Positions 7,225 to 14,625 of a stretch of DNA of 20,240 nt are shown in pieces. Source of the DNA: Oribacterium sp. UBA5894. GTDB taxonomy: Bacteria; Bacillota; Clostridia; Lachnospirales; Lachnospiraceae. The position numbers were made by a program, and so were the translations under genes. Location of the stretch: NCBI GenBank assembly GCA_002431355.1, contig DJEQ01000053.1, forward strand, positions 3,773 to 24,012. Reading direction: 5' to 3'. The notes beneath the pieces were generated by a model. The model saw nothing but the letters and a program-made list of their open reading frames with translations. It was not told where the DNA came from and did not search any database. Positions within the stretch are counted from its first letter, which is position 1. Every line of letters starts with the position of its first letter.

Positions 7225-8202
7225 ATGGATTTCAGAGAGCTGAGCTATATCATTGCCGTCGCCGATCACCACAGTGTCACGGAGGCGGCGAAGAAGCTGT
7301 ATATTTCGCAGCCGTCCTTAAGCTATATCATTTCCAAGGTCGAGGATGACCTCGGTGTGAAGCTGTTTGATCGAAAGACGAGTCCGATTACGCTGACCTA
7401 TGCCGGGGAACGGTATGTGAAGACGGCACGGGAAATCCTTCGATTAAAGGATAACCTTCGACGGGAGCTGAGTGATATCGGGCATGGCCAGAAGGGACGC
7501 ATTAATATCGGCATCCCGACGGAACGCGCCGGGTACATGCTGCCAAAGGTCATCGGCCCGTTTCGAGAAAGATTTCCGAATATCGAAATTCATCTTCAGG
7601 AATCGAAATCGGAGGAAATCATTACAAATCTCATGAATGATAAGATTGCTTTCTGCGTGCTTCCGGGTGGCACAGACCATCTGCCGATCGGCGTGAAGAC
7701 GGAGTATATTTATACGGAACGTCTCTATCTCGTTGCGGGAAAAGGGATGATTACCGACGACATGCTGGTCCCTGGGGCGACGACTGCTGCATCCCCCACG
7801 GATGGGAACGGAGCAGATCTTACACTGCTGCCCGAGGTGAACCTACTCAAGCTGAAGGAGCTGCCGTTTATCATTATGAAGCGTGGACAGTACATCCGGC
7901 GAAAGGTCGATGACATTTTCCGTCGTTATGATTTTCTCCCGAAGGAAATCATGGAGGTTTCGAGCTGCATTTCAGCAACGCAGCTGGCAGCCTCCGGACT
8001 CGGAGTGACCATTGTGCCGGAACGTGCCATCCTTCCTTTTCGGGATCCAAATTTCTGCGTCTACAATTATGGACCAGAGCCAGATGCCTGGGAGGTCAAT
8101 GCCGTCTATAAGGAAAATATCTATCTCGGCGAAGCAGAACGTGGCCTTATTGAAACGATGCAGAAGGTATTCACAGGAGAAATGATGAACGTCCATGCCT
8201 GA
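7225..8202 (+). CDS. LysR-family transcriptional regulator (second of three)
   Basis: This 325-residue protein has the LysR helix-turn-helix (VTEAAKKLYISQPSLSYIIS, about residues 18-37) with FDRKTSPITLTYAGE after it, then an effector domain. Compared with the first LysR of the window, the effector domain carries an extra linker (about residues 180-205, rich in Ala, Thr and Gly) before LKELPFIIMKRG. ATG at 7225 follows GGAGGA with 7-nt spacing; the ATG at 7210 overlaps that site and is unlikely to be used. It lies directly upstream of the first aconitase-like gene and downstream of the aldolase-kinase operon, so either or both may be its targets. Its binding site is not recognised. Confidence 0.9.
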   Translation: MDFRELSYIIAVADHHSVTEAAKKLYISQPSLSYIISKVEDDLGVKLFDRKTSPITLTYAGERYVKTAREILRLKDNLRRELSDIGHGQKGRINIGIPTERAGYMLPKVIGPFRERFPNIEIHLQESKSEEIITNLMNDKIAFCVLPGGTDHLPIGVKTEYIYTERLYLVAGKGMITDDMLVPGATTAASPTDGNGADLTLLPEVNLLKLKELPFIIMKRGQYIRRKVDDIFRRYDFLPKEIMEVSSCISATQLAASGLGVTIVPERAILPFRDPNFCVYNYGPEPDAWEVNAVYKENIYLGEAERGLIETMQKVFTGEMMNVHA

Positions 8203-8208
8203 TGGACG
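8190..8208. repeat. Hairpin over the stop codon of the second LysR gene
   Basis: CGTCCAT at 8190-8196 pairs with ATGGACG at 8202-8208 around GCCTG; the TGA stop lies at 8200-8202. No T-run follows, so this is a possible mRNA 3'-end structure rather than a terminator. Confidence 0.3.
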
Positions 8209-8298
8209 GACGCGGCGTCGTACGGAGTGCTTCTCCTTCGAATCGAGAGAAAACGCACGATAGAAAAAAACAGATAAAAGGCATACACATCCCTATAT

Positions 8299-8328
8299 TT
8301 TACTTTATCCATCGTACTCCCGTATAAT
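8299..8328 (+). promoter_or_regulatory. Probable promoter of the first aconitase-like gene
   Basis: TATAAT at 8323-8328 has a moderate -35, TTTACT at 8299-8304, with an 18-bp spacer. Transcription would start near 8335, giving a leader of about 36 nt that contains AAGGAG. The -10 box lies inside the dyad at 8316-8347, so a dimeric regulator bound there would cover it. Confidence 0.55.
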
Positions 8329-8347
8329 GAAGACATTATACGGGAGT
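8316..8347. repeat. 14-bp perfect inverted repeat: operator and/or terminator
   Basis: ACTCCCGTATAATG at 8316-8329 and CATTATACGGGAGT at 8334-8347 form a perfect 14-bp dyad around AAGA. TTGTATTTTT follows, so RNA reading through from the LysR gene could form a terminator hairpin. The left arm also contains the TATAAT of the following gene's promoter. Initiation there leaves out most of the left arm, so the new transcript cannot form the hairpin. Operator, terminator or both are possible. Confidence 0.7.
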
Positions 8348-8370
8348 TTGTATTTTTGAAGGAGAATACG

Positions 8371-10692
8371 ATGGTAACTTTATTTGATCATGGCGTAATA
8401 GTGGATGCGCAGGGGCAGGCCACGGATGCAGGCACGGCTTCTGCTCCACAGATAGAGGCAGGACGTCAGAAGACGATGGCCTACCATATTCTCGCTGCAC
8501 ACAATCACAGCGGCGATATGCAGCACCTGCAGCTTAAATTTGACAGTATGGTGTCTCCGGACAACAACTATGTCAATATCCTCCAGACGGCACGCGCATC
8601 CGGACTCCAGAAGTTCCCGGTGCCTTATGTGCTGTCCAACTGTCATAATACTCTTTGCGCAGTTGGTGGAACGATTCTGGAGGATGACCATGCCTTCGGC
8701 TTATCCAATGCGGAAAAATTCGGTGGCATTTTCCTCCCGCCTTATCGTGGCGTGCTGCACCAGTATATGCGGGAAAAAATGGCCGGCGGTGGAAAAATGA
8801 TTCTTGGCTCGGATTCTCATACGCGTTACGGTGCGCTTGGTACCATGGGCATCGGTGAGGGCGGTGGTGAGCTCGTGAAGCAGCTCGTCGGTCATACTTA
8901 TGATCTTGCCTATCCGAAAATCATCGGCATTAAGCTCACAGGTACGCCGAAGCCGGGGGTAGGCCCCATGGATGTGGCTCTCGCACTCATTGCAAAGACC
9001 TTTGCAAATGGCTTTAATAAGAACAACGTGCTTGAGTTCTTCGGCCCGGGAATTCAGAGCCTTTCCATGGAATTCCGTATGGGCATCGATGTGATGACGA
9101 CGGAATCGGCAGCCCTCAGCTCCATCTGGTGCACAGATGAAAAGACGGAGGAATACCTTGAAGAGCATGGCCGGGCAGCCGATTACCAGAAGCTTTCACC
9201 AGAAGCCGGAGCATACTATGACCGCTACATTGAGATCGACATGGATAGCGTAGAGCCGATGATCGCCCTTCCGTTCCATCCGAGTCATGCCATGCCGATC
9301 CGGGAATTCAAAGACCACATGGAAGACGTACTTCGGGAGGTCGAGGAAGCCGGGAATCAGATTAAGGGTGCGCATGGAGAGCCGTTCCGCATCATGCAGC
9401 ATCTTCGTGACGGCGCCTTCTATCCGGATCAGGCACTGGTATCCGGATGCGCGGGAGGACTGTTCGAAAATATCGTGGCCATGGCCGACATTCTGCGCGC
9501 ACCGCTGAACGGGGAGGCCGTGTCAAAGGATCCGGAAGACATTTATGGTATTCCGGGCAATGCACTGAACCTCCATGTGAATCCAGCTTCCCTTCCGATT
9601 ATGGAGGATCTCATGCGTCAGGGCATTGGCTCTGAGCTCGCGCTTGCAGGCGTGACCATGCGTCCATGCATCTGCGGACCATGCTTCGGCGTGACGGATA
9701 CACCGGCGAACAATCAGCTCAGCATCCGTCATGTGACGAGGAACTACTCAACACGTGAGGGGTCGAAGCCAGGCCAGGGCCAGATGGCGGCTGTATGCCT
9801 CATGGATGCACGGTCCATTGCCGCAACCGTACGAAACGGTGGACGCCTGACCGCAGCGACGGAGCTTGAGAACGTTGAGTACCGTACGCTTCATCATCAT
9901 TTTAATGAGAAGATCTATGAGAATCAGGTCGTAGATTACTATGGCCATGCAAACCCGGATGCTGCGCTTGTGAAGGGACCGAATATTGCAGACTGGCCAG
10001 AAATGGCGCCACTGAAGGAAAATCTCCTCCTGAAGGTAGCAGGCTCCTATCATGGCTCCGTGACGACGGACGAGCTGGTACCGTCTGGAGAGGCAAGCTC
10101 CTATCGCTCCAACCCGGAGAAGATTTCCGGCTTTACGATGATCTCACGAGATCCACAGTATGTACCGACGGCAAAGGCGATTCGGGCCATCGAGGCGGGA
10201 CCGAATCTCGAGCATGCACCGAAAAATGCGCAGGATGCAGGCGATCCGTCAGGGGTTACCTTCGGCTCCATGATGGTGTCCGATCAGATCGGTGATGGAT
10301 CGAGCCGTGAGCAGGCGGCCTCCTGCCAGAAGGTACTGGGTGGCTTTGCAAACCTTGCCAATGAGTACTCTACGAAGCGGTACCGTTCAAACCTCATCAA
10401 CTGGGGACTTCTGCCATTGCGTACCGAGGAGAAGCTTCAGCTGCCGCAGGGATCCTATGTCTATATTGAAGGCATTCGTACCCTTCTTCGAGAGGGAGGA
10501 AATGATGTGGAGCTTCGTGTACTGGATAGCAGTGTGAAGGTCGAACTGGAAACGGATGTACGGGCGCTGACGCCAGAGGAGCTGAAGGCACATACCGTGA
10601 AAACGATCCACGCGACGCTGGACAGCCTCACGAACGAGGAACGAGAGATCCTCATGAGTGGGTGCCTCATCAACCACTATAAGAACGATTAA
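8371..10692 (+). CDS. Aconitase-family hydratase, paralogue 1
   Basis: This 773-residue protein has the full aconitase layout and is close in length to E. coli YbhJ-type hydratases. Seen: GSDSHT (146-151), the Fe-S ligands Cys360 (VSGCAGG), Cys435 and Cys438 (CGPCFG), substrate-type arginines in RNYSTREG (Arg457, Arg462), TTDELVPSGEASSYRSNP at the swivel domain, and GDGSSREQ with Ser644 and Arg646. All aconitase catalytic elements are therefore present, with a [4Fe-4S] cluster expected. The family interconverts citrate, aconitate and isocitrate or close analogues. ATG at 8371 follows AAGGAG; the in-frame TTG at 8356 lies before that site. It is a single-gene unit closed by a strong terminator. 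The paralogue at 11995 precedes citrate lyase, so a related tricarboxylate substrate is likely but unproven. Confidence 0.85.
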   Translation: MVTLFDHGVIVDAQGQATDAGTASAPQIEAGRQKTMAYHILAAHNHSGDMQHLQLKFDSMVSPDNNYVNILQTARASGLQKFPVPYVLSNCHNTLCAVGGTILEDDHAFGLSNAEKFGGIFLPPYRGVLHQYMREKMAGGGKMILGSDSHTRYGALGTMGIGEGGGELVKQLVGHTYDLAYPKIIGIKLTGTPKPGVGPMDVALALIAKTFANGFNKNNVLEFFGPGIQSLSMEFRMGIDVMTTESAALSSIWCTDEKTEEYLEEHGRAADYQKLSPEAGAYYDRYIEIDMDSVEPMIALPFHPSHAMPIREFKDHMEDVLREVEEAGNQIKGAHGEPFRIMQHLRDGAFYPDQALVSGCAGGLFENIVAMADILRAPLNGEAVSKDPEDIYGIPGNALNLHVNPASLPIMEDLMRQGIGSELALAGVTMRPCICGPCFGVTDTPANNQLSIRHVTRNYSTREGSKPGQGQMAAVCLMDARSIAATVRNGGRLTAATELENVEYRTLHHHFNEKIYENQVVDYYGHANPDAALVKGPNIADWPEMAPLKENLLLKVAGSYHGSVTTDELVPSGEASSYRSNPEKISGFTMISRDPQYVPTAKAIRAIEAGPNLEHAPKNAQDAGDPSGVTFGSMMVSDQIGDGSSREQAASCQKVLGGFANLANEYSTKRYRSNLINWGLLPLRTEEKLQLPQGSYVYIEGIRTLLREGGNDVELRVLDSSVKVELETDVRALTPEELKAHTVKTIHATLDSLTNEEREILMSGCLINHYKND

Positions 10693-10693
10693 T

Positions 10694-10733
10694 AAAAAAG
10701 ACTGCCGCACGATTTCATGCGGCAGTCTTTTTT
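10694..10733. terminator. Strong bidirectional terminator between convergent genes
   Basis: AAAAAAGACTGCCGCA at 10694-10709 pairs perfectly with 10718-10733 (TGCGGCAGTC plus six T) around an 8-nt loop. With A-run and T-run on either side it can work for the aconitase-like gene from the left and for the LysR gene reading in from the right. The following 148 bp up to the LysR stop contain only a small 6-bp hairpin (10759-10775) and no gene. Confidence 0.92.
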
Positions 10734-10881
10734 ATTGCGGCATGCCCAGCGGCACGGAGCCTCCGGAGTGGAGGCAGAAAAAGCGGCCGCACAGAACACT
10801 GCAGAAGGAAGGAACAGTCCGGCATCACGCGATCACCGAGGTCAGCCTGTGGCGCTTGTAGTTTTTGTCAAAAGTCCGGTA

Positions 10882-11808
10882 TCATACGTGGTCCTCGAGG
10901 ATTTCATGCATGACCTCCTGGAGTGCGAGGGTCGCCTTACTGTGGTAGCGGCCCGGGGCAAGTGCCGTTGAAATTTCAATGGTTCCGCCATCCTTCCCGA
11001 GTGACAGAAATTCTGCGTTTCGGAAATAGTGACGGGAGCTGTAGTAGGTAAAGGCGAGTCCCTGGCCGGCTGCGCCCATGGAGGAAGCCAGCAGGACGGA
11101 CATGTTTTCGTTATACGTGATGGGGCTCAGCCTGTTTTTTGCAAAGATGCGGCGGGCATACTGCCCGAGCATGGTATCATTGCCGCAGAGATTAAATTCA
11201 TAATCTGCGGCATCCTGCAGATCGATGTACAGGGGAATCCGGGAGCCACCACTCGGCTGTCGGTTTTTTTTCGCCTTCTTCATAATCGGATGCGTCGGGC
11301 CTGTGATCAGGCAGATCTCATCCGTCATCAGATACTCGGATTCAATCCGGCTGTGCTTATCCGGTGTCGCGAGCAGGGCAAGATCGAGGTCACCGTTCAG
11401 AAGAAGCTGTTCGAGCATACGCGTACGTCCATCAATGACCTTGATATGGATATTCGGGTATTTCATATGGAAGGCATTTACGACCGGTGGTAAGACGTAG
11501 GAGCCACGGAAGGTGTTAATGCCGAGAATCACGCTGCCGCTTTTCAGCTTCGCCGTATCCTGCATTTCATCCTGTACGCGCTTATATTCTGAAACGGTCC
11601 TATAAGCATAGGAGAGCAGCAGCTCGCCGGCCTCGGTGGGACGCACGCCGCTGGCGGTACGGACGAAGAGCCGACAGCCGAGCTCCTGCTCATAGTTTGT
11701 GAGAAACTGAGAGAGACTGGACTGTGCCATATAGAGGCGCTCTGCCGCATGAGAAATACTCTTTTCTTCATAGATGGCAATCAGCAGCTGAAGATCCTTT
11801 AATTCCAT
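10882..11808 (-). CDS. LysR-family transcriptional regulator (third, divergent)
   Basis: This 308-residue protein has an N-terminal helix-turn-helix (ISHAAERLYMAQSSLSQFL) and a LysR effector domain. Its recognition helix carries QSSLSQ where most LysR proteins, including the other two here, carry QPSLS. The start at 11808 follows AAAGGA; an upstream in-frame start at 11889 would lie inside the promoter and is rejected. It is divergent from the second aconitase-like gene across a gap with two LysR-type dyads, the standard arrangement for a LysR activator that controls its neighbour and represses itself. A Fur box lies 14 bp upstream of its start codon, so its own expression is probably iron-dependent. 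It is the best candidate regulator of the second aconitase-like gene, and perhaps of the citrate lyase genes. Confidence 0.92.
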   Translation of the reverse strand: MELKDLQLLIAIYEEKSISHAAERLYMAQSSLSQFLTNYEQELGCRLFVRTASGVRPTEAGELLLSYAYRTVSEYKRVQDEMQDTAKLKSGSVILGINTFRGSYVLPPVVNAFHMKYPNIHIKVIDGRTRMLEQLLLNGDLDLALLATPDKHSRIESEYLMTDEICLITGPTHPIMKKAKKNRQPSGGSRIPLYIDLQDAADYEFNLCGNDTMLGQYARRIFAKNRLSPITYNENMSVLLASSMGAAGQGLAFTYYSSRHYFRNAEFLSLGKDGGTIEISTALAPGRYHSKATLALQEVMHEILEDHV

Positions 11809-11821
11809 ACCGCATCCTTTC

Positions 11822-11836
11822 TGATAATGATTATCA
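11822..11836. promoter_or_regulatory. Fur box in the leader of the divergent LysR gene
   Basis: TGATAAT-G-ATTATCA matches the 7-1-7 Fur consensus of Bacillota (TGATAATNATTATCA) at every defined position. It also differs from the PerR (TTATAAT arms) and Zur (TCGTAAT arms) versions. It lies next to the LysR ribosome binding site (11815-11820) and about 20 bp after its predicted transcription start, a position where a repressor would block elongation or initiation. Confidence 0.8.
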
Positions 11837-11860
11837 TTTATTCTTAAATGGCTTAAAAAT

Positions 11861-11889
11861 ACTATATATATCGAAAAAATCGATGTCAA
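11861..11889 (-). promoter_or_regulatory. Promoter of the divergent LysR gene
   Basis: On the minus strand TTGACA (11889-11884) is followed after 17 bp by TATAGT (11866-11861), five of six matches to the -10 consensus. The start point would be near 11854. A LysR-type dyad (11870-11884) fills the spacer, consistent with autorepression. Confidence 0.8.
11870..11884. promoter_or_regulatory. LysR-type T-N11-A dyad, box I (recognition site)
   Basis: ATCGA-AAAAA-TCGAT is a perfect 5-5-5 dyad containing T-N11-A (11871-11883). It is centred near -71 of the predicted start of the aconitase-like gene and lies in the spacer of the LysR gene's own promoter. Confidence 0.72.
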
Positions 11890-11901
11890 GTATATAAAAA
11901 T

Positions 11902-11916
11902 ATCGGATTCTACGAT
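11902..11916. promoter_or_regulatory. LysR-type T-N11-A dyad, box II (activation site)
   Basis: ATCG-N7-CGAT, with T-N11-A at 11903-11915, has the same outer arms as box I and is centred 32 bp (three helical turns) from it. It overlaps the place where a -35 box for the aconitase-like gene should be. That -35 (CGATGG at 11913-11918) is poor, as expected for an activator-dependent promoter; TATAGA at 11936-11941 is the candidate -10. Confidence 0.65.
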
Positions 11917-11994
11917 GGTTTATTTTCGCGTACACTATAGACATCAAAAGGAGTTTGTTTCCGGCAGGGGCCGGACGGAATAAAGGAGGTACGT

Positions 11995-14292
11995 ATGGTA
12001 AAGTTACACGAAGGCGGCGTCTATCTCGTGAATGGAACGGAGATCGTTCCAGAGGCCGAGGCCGCAAAGGTCGAGCAGCTGACAGGACAGGCTGCAAATC
12101 AGGCAGAGGCGAAAAAGGGTACAATTGCCTATGGCATCATGAAGGCGCACAATACGGCAGAGTCCATGGATCAGCTGCGCATCAGGTTCGATGCGATGGT
12201 ATCGCATGACATCACCTTCGTCGGCATTATTCAGACCGCAAGAGCATCCGGCATGGAGAAGTTCCCACTTCCGTATGTGCTGACCTGCTGCCACAATTCT
12301 CTGTGCGCAGTCGGCGGTACGATCAATGACGACGACCACTACTTCGGTCTTTCAGCCGCAAAGAAGTACGGCGGAATCTATGTTCCACCTCACATTGCGG
12401 TCTGCCATCAGTTCATGCGTGAGAACTTCGCAGGCTGTGGAAAGATGATCCTCGGCTCCGATTCTCATACACGTTATGGCGCACTCGGTACGATGGCTAT
12501 CGGTGAGGGCGGCGGAGAGCTCAGCAAGCAGCTGCTCGAGCAGACCTATGATGTGGCTTATCCAGGCGTCGTTGCCATTTATCTCACCGGAAAGCCACAG
12601 CCATTCGTAGGACCACACGATGTTGCACTTGCCATCGAGCGTGCAGTCTTCAAGAACGGCTATGTAAAGAATAAGGTCATGGAATTTGTTGGCCCAGGCG
12701 TTTCCAGCATGACGGCCGACTACCGGAATGGCATCGATGTCATGACGACCGAGACCACCTGCCTGTCCTCCATCTGGAGAACCGATGAAGCGACGAAGGC
12801 ATTCCTTGACAAGCATCATAGAGGAGAGGAGTATAAGGAGCTGAATCCGGCCAAGGTAGCGTACTATGATGGCTGCGTAGAGGTGGATCTTTCCAGCATC
12901 CGCCCGATGATCGCCCTTCCATTCCATCCGTCCAATGCCTACGAGATTCATGAGCTCTATGAGAATCTTGAGGATATCCTTCATGCAACCGAGGAGGAGG
13001 CTGCACGCGTAGCCGAGGGCAGAGCACACTTCACACTGCTTGACAAGATCACGAAGGATCATAAGCTTCAGGTACAGCAGGGCATCATCGCGGGCTGTGC
13101 CGGTGGTAACTATACCAATGTCGTAGAGGCAGCACATGCACTGAAGGGCAAGAACATTGGCGACAGCGAGTTCTATCTTAGTGTATACCCATCCTCTCAG
13201 CCGGTTTACACCGACCTCGACCGTAAGGGGCTTCTGGCAGACCTTATGGATGCGGGTGCCATCATTCGCTCAGCCTTCTGCGGACCGTGCTTCGGTGCAG
13301 GTGATACACCGGCGAACAATGCACTTTCCATCCGTCATACCACCCGTAACTTCCCGAACCGTGAAGGCTCGAAGCCAGGCAACGGACAGATGTCCGCCGT
13401 CTGCCTCATGGACGCACGTTCCATCGCGGCAACGGCAGCGAATGGCGGCAAGCTGACCTCTGCAGAGGAGCTGGACTGCTGGGGCGATATCCCAGAGTAC
13501 AACTACGATGACAAGGCCTACCAGAACCGTGTATACCAGGGCTGGGGCAAGGCAGATCTTGAGCTTCCTCTTCGCTTCGGACCGAACATCAAGGACTGGC
13601 CAGAGCAGGAGCAGATGACCGATAATATCCTTCTGAAGGTTGCTTCCAAGATTCTGGATCCGGTAACGACAACCGATGAGCTCATCCCATCCGGTGAGAC
13701 CTCTTCCTATCGTTCGAATCCGCTCGGCCTTGCAGAGTTTACACTCTCAAGACGTGATCCAGAATATGTTGCACGTGCGAAGGCTGTACGTGACCTGGAG
13801 GATGCCAGAAAGGCTGGCAAGAATGCAGCGGAGGTTGAAGCCGTATTCGAGACCATTCATCAGATTCCGGGTCAGGAAAACGTAAAGGCAGCGGACGTGG
13901 AAATCGGTTCCACCATTTATGCCAATAAGCCAGGTGACGGCTCCGCACGTGAGCAGGCCGCTTCCTGCCAGCGTGTACTCGGTGCCCTTGCCAATATCAC
14001 ACAGGAGTATGCAACGAAGCGCTACAGAAGCAACTGCATGAACTGGGGTATGGTACCGTTCCATCTGAAGGGCGAGCCGGACAAGTTTGAGGTTGGCGAT
14101 TACATCTATGTACCGGGTATCCGTGCAGCACTGACAGAGAATAAGCTCGATGACATCAAGGCCTATGTCATCAAGGATGGAAAGGCAGCGGAAATTGATC
14201 TTTATGTCCTTCCGATGACGGAGAATGAGCGGAGAATCGTCATGGACGGCTGTCTCATCAATTTCAATAAGCTGGGACACGCAAAGAACTGA
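11995..14292 (+). CDS. Aconitase-family hydratase, paralogue 2 (citrate lyase linked)
   Basis: This 765-residue protein is clearly paralogous to the one at 8371; long blocks such as KMILGSDSHTRYGALGTM are identical. Fe-S ligands are Cys368, Cys429 and Cys432; GSDSHT, RNFPNREG, TTDELIPSGETSSYRSNP and the swivel-domain GDGSAREQ are all present. The second Ser of the aconitase SSRE motif is Ala651 here, while paralogue 1 keeps Ser. AAAGGAGG at 11982-11989 sets the start. It lies upstream of citDEF, so it likely supplies citrate from isocitrate, aconitate or an analogue to citrate lyase. A moderate terminator and a new promoter lie before citD, so the two can also be expressed apart. Expression is probably activated by the divergent LysR protein. 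Confidence 0.86.
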   Translation: MVKLHEGGVYLVNGTEIVPEAEAAKVEQLTGQAANQAEAKKGTIAYGIMKAHNTAESMDQLRIRFDAMVSHDITFVGIIQTARASGMEKFPLPYVLTCCHNSLCAVGGTINDDDHYFGLSAAKKYGGIYVPPHIAVCHQFMRENFAGCGKMILGSDSHTRYGALGTMAIGEGGGELSKQLLEQTYDVAYPGVVAIYLTGKPQPFVGPHDVALAIERAVFKNGYVKNKVMEFVGPGVSSMTADYRNGIDVMTTETTCLSSIWRTDEATKAFLDKHHRGEEYKELNPAKVAYYDGCVEVDLSSIRPMIALPFHPSNAYEIHELYENLEDILHATEEEAARVAEGRAHFTLLDKITKDHKLQVQQGIIAGCAGGNYTNVVEAAHALKGKNIGDSEFYLSVYPSSQPVYTDLDRKGLLADLMDAGAIIRSAFCGPCFGAGDTPANNALSIRHTTRNFPNREGSKPGNGQMSAVCLMDARSIAATAANGGKLTSAEELDCWGDIPEYNYDDKAYQNRVYQGWGKADLELPLRFGPNIKDWPEQEQMTDNILLKVASKILDPVTTTDELIPSGETSSYRSNPLGLAEFTLSRRDPEYVARAKAVRDLEDARKAGKNAAEVEAVFETIHQIPGQENVKAADVEIGSTIYANKPGDGSAREQAASCQRVLGALANITQEYATKRYRSNCMNWGMVPFHLKGEPDKFEVGDYIYVPGIRAALTENKLDDIKAYVIKDGKAAEIDLYVLPMTENERRIVMDGCLINFNKLGHAKN

Positions 14293-14354
14293 GTCGCTGA
14301 TCTGCATGCAGAAGCATACGAACTATAAAATCTGCGTGGAAACAGCAGAGGATC

Positions 14355-14383
14355 AATGGGGAGTGCCTGTGGGCCTCCCCATT
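14355..14383 (+). terminator. Probable terminator after aconitase paralogue 2
   Basis: AATGGGGAG at 14355-14363 pairs with CTCCCCATT at 14375-14383; an inner GCC/GGC stem closes on TGTG. The tail (CTTCTGAG) is only weakly T-rich, so termination may be partial, letting some transcripts continue into citDEF. Confidence 0.6.
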
Positions 14384-14424
14384 CTTCTGAGACAAATTGT
14401 ACAAATATAGGAACAACCTATGCT

Positions 14425-14477
14425 TTCCATAATAATATAACTATTTTACTATGAGCGTCCCCTGCTATATTATGGAA
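14425..14477. repeat. Spaced inverted repeat upstream of the citD promoter
   Basis: TTCCATAATA at 14425-14434 and TATTATGGAA at 14468-14477 are perfect 10-bp inverse copies with centres 43 bp apart, about four helical turns. They lie roughly 52 to 104 bp upstream of the predicted start of citDEF, where a paired activator or a looping repressor would bind. Confidence 0.5.
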
Positions 14478-14516
14478 TTACCACAAAAAATAAGAATTAT
14501 GCAGCGCGTCTAAGTG

Positions 14517-14522
14517 TATAAT
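14517..14522 (+). promoter_or_regulatory. -10 box of the citDEF promoter
   Basis: A perfect TATAAT is present, but the -35 position (about 14494-14499, AATTAT) has no match to TTGACA. Together with the upstream inverted repeat this suggests an activator-dependent promoter, with a start near 14529. Confidence 0.6.
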
Positions 14523-14534
14523 GACGATATATAG

Positions 14535-14607
14535 AACGCGGTGTGCGCGTTGTGTAATCGTAACAGGTAACAGTTGGAAGCGTAGAAGCGATTGGGGGAT
14601 CGCTTCC
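14535..14607 (+). promoter_or_regulatory. Structured 5' leader of citD
   Basis: The leader contains a 6-bp hairpin (AACGCG at 14535-14540 with CGCGTT at 14546-14551), a tandem 7-mer (GTAACAG twice, 14560-14573), and a second hairpin (GAAGCGAT at 14585-14592 with ATCGCTTC at 14599-14606). GGAAGCG at 14576-14582 can instead pair with CGCTTCC at 14601-14607, so two stems compete for one strand. The CAAGGAGG site follows within ten bases. It does not match a riboswitch class that I recognise. Confidence 0.45.
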
Positions 14608-14625
14608 GCAAGCAAGGAGGAAACT

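Larger units (their letters stand above)
14293..14625. other. 333-bp regulatory gap before citD
   Basis: No gene lies here. In order it holds a terminator-like hairpin (14355-14383), an AT-rich stretch bounded by a spaced inverted repeat (14425-14477), a -10 box (14517-14522), and a leader of about 97 nt with hairpins and a tandem 7-mer before the citD ribosome binding site (CAAGGAGG). It is the largest control region in the window. Confidence 0.7.

Noticed and set aside
8242..8261. ATCG...CGAT pair upstream of the first hydratase as a copy of the LysR motif
   Set aside because: The spacing between the T and A is 16 rather than 11 bases, so it does not fit the T-N11-A rule seen at 11870-11916.
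8371..14292. Recent tandem duplication of the hydratase gene
   Set aside because: The two proteins share architecture and long blocks, but they differ throughout, in length and in the SSRE motif, and an inverted LysR gene lies between. The divergence looks old.
14553..14566. Catabolite repression (cre) site in the citD leader, TGTAATCGTAACAG
   Set aside because: The left half fits the cre consensus but the right half fails at several positions and the spacing is one base short.
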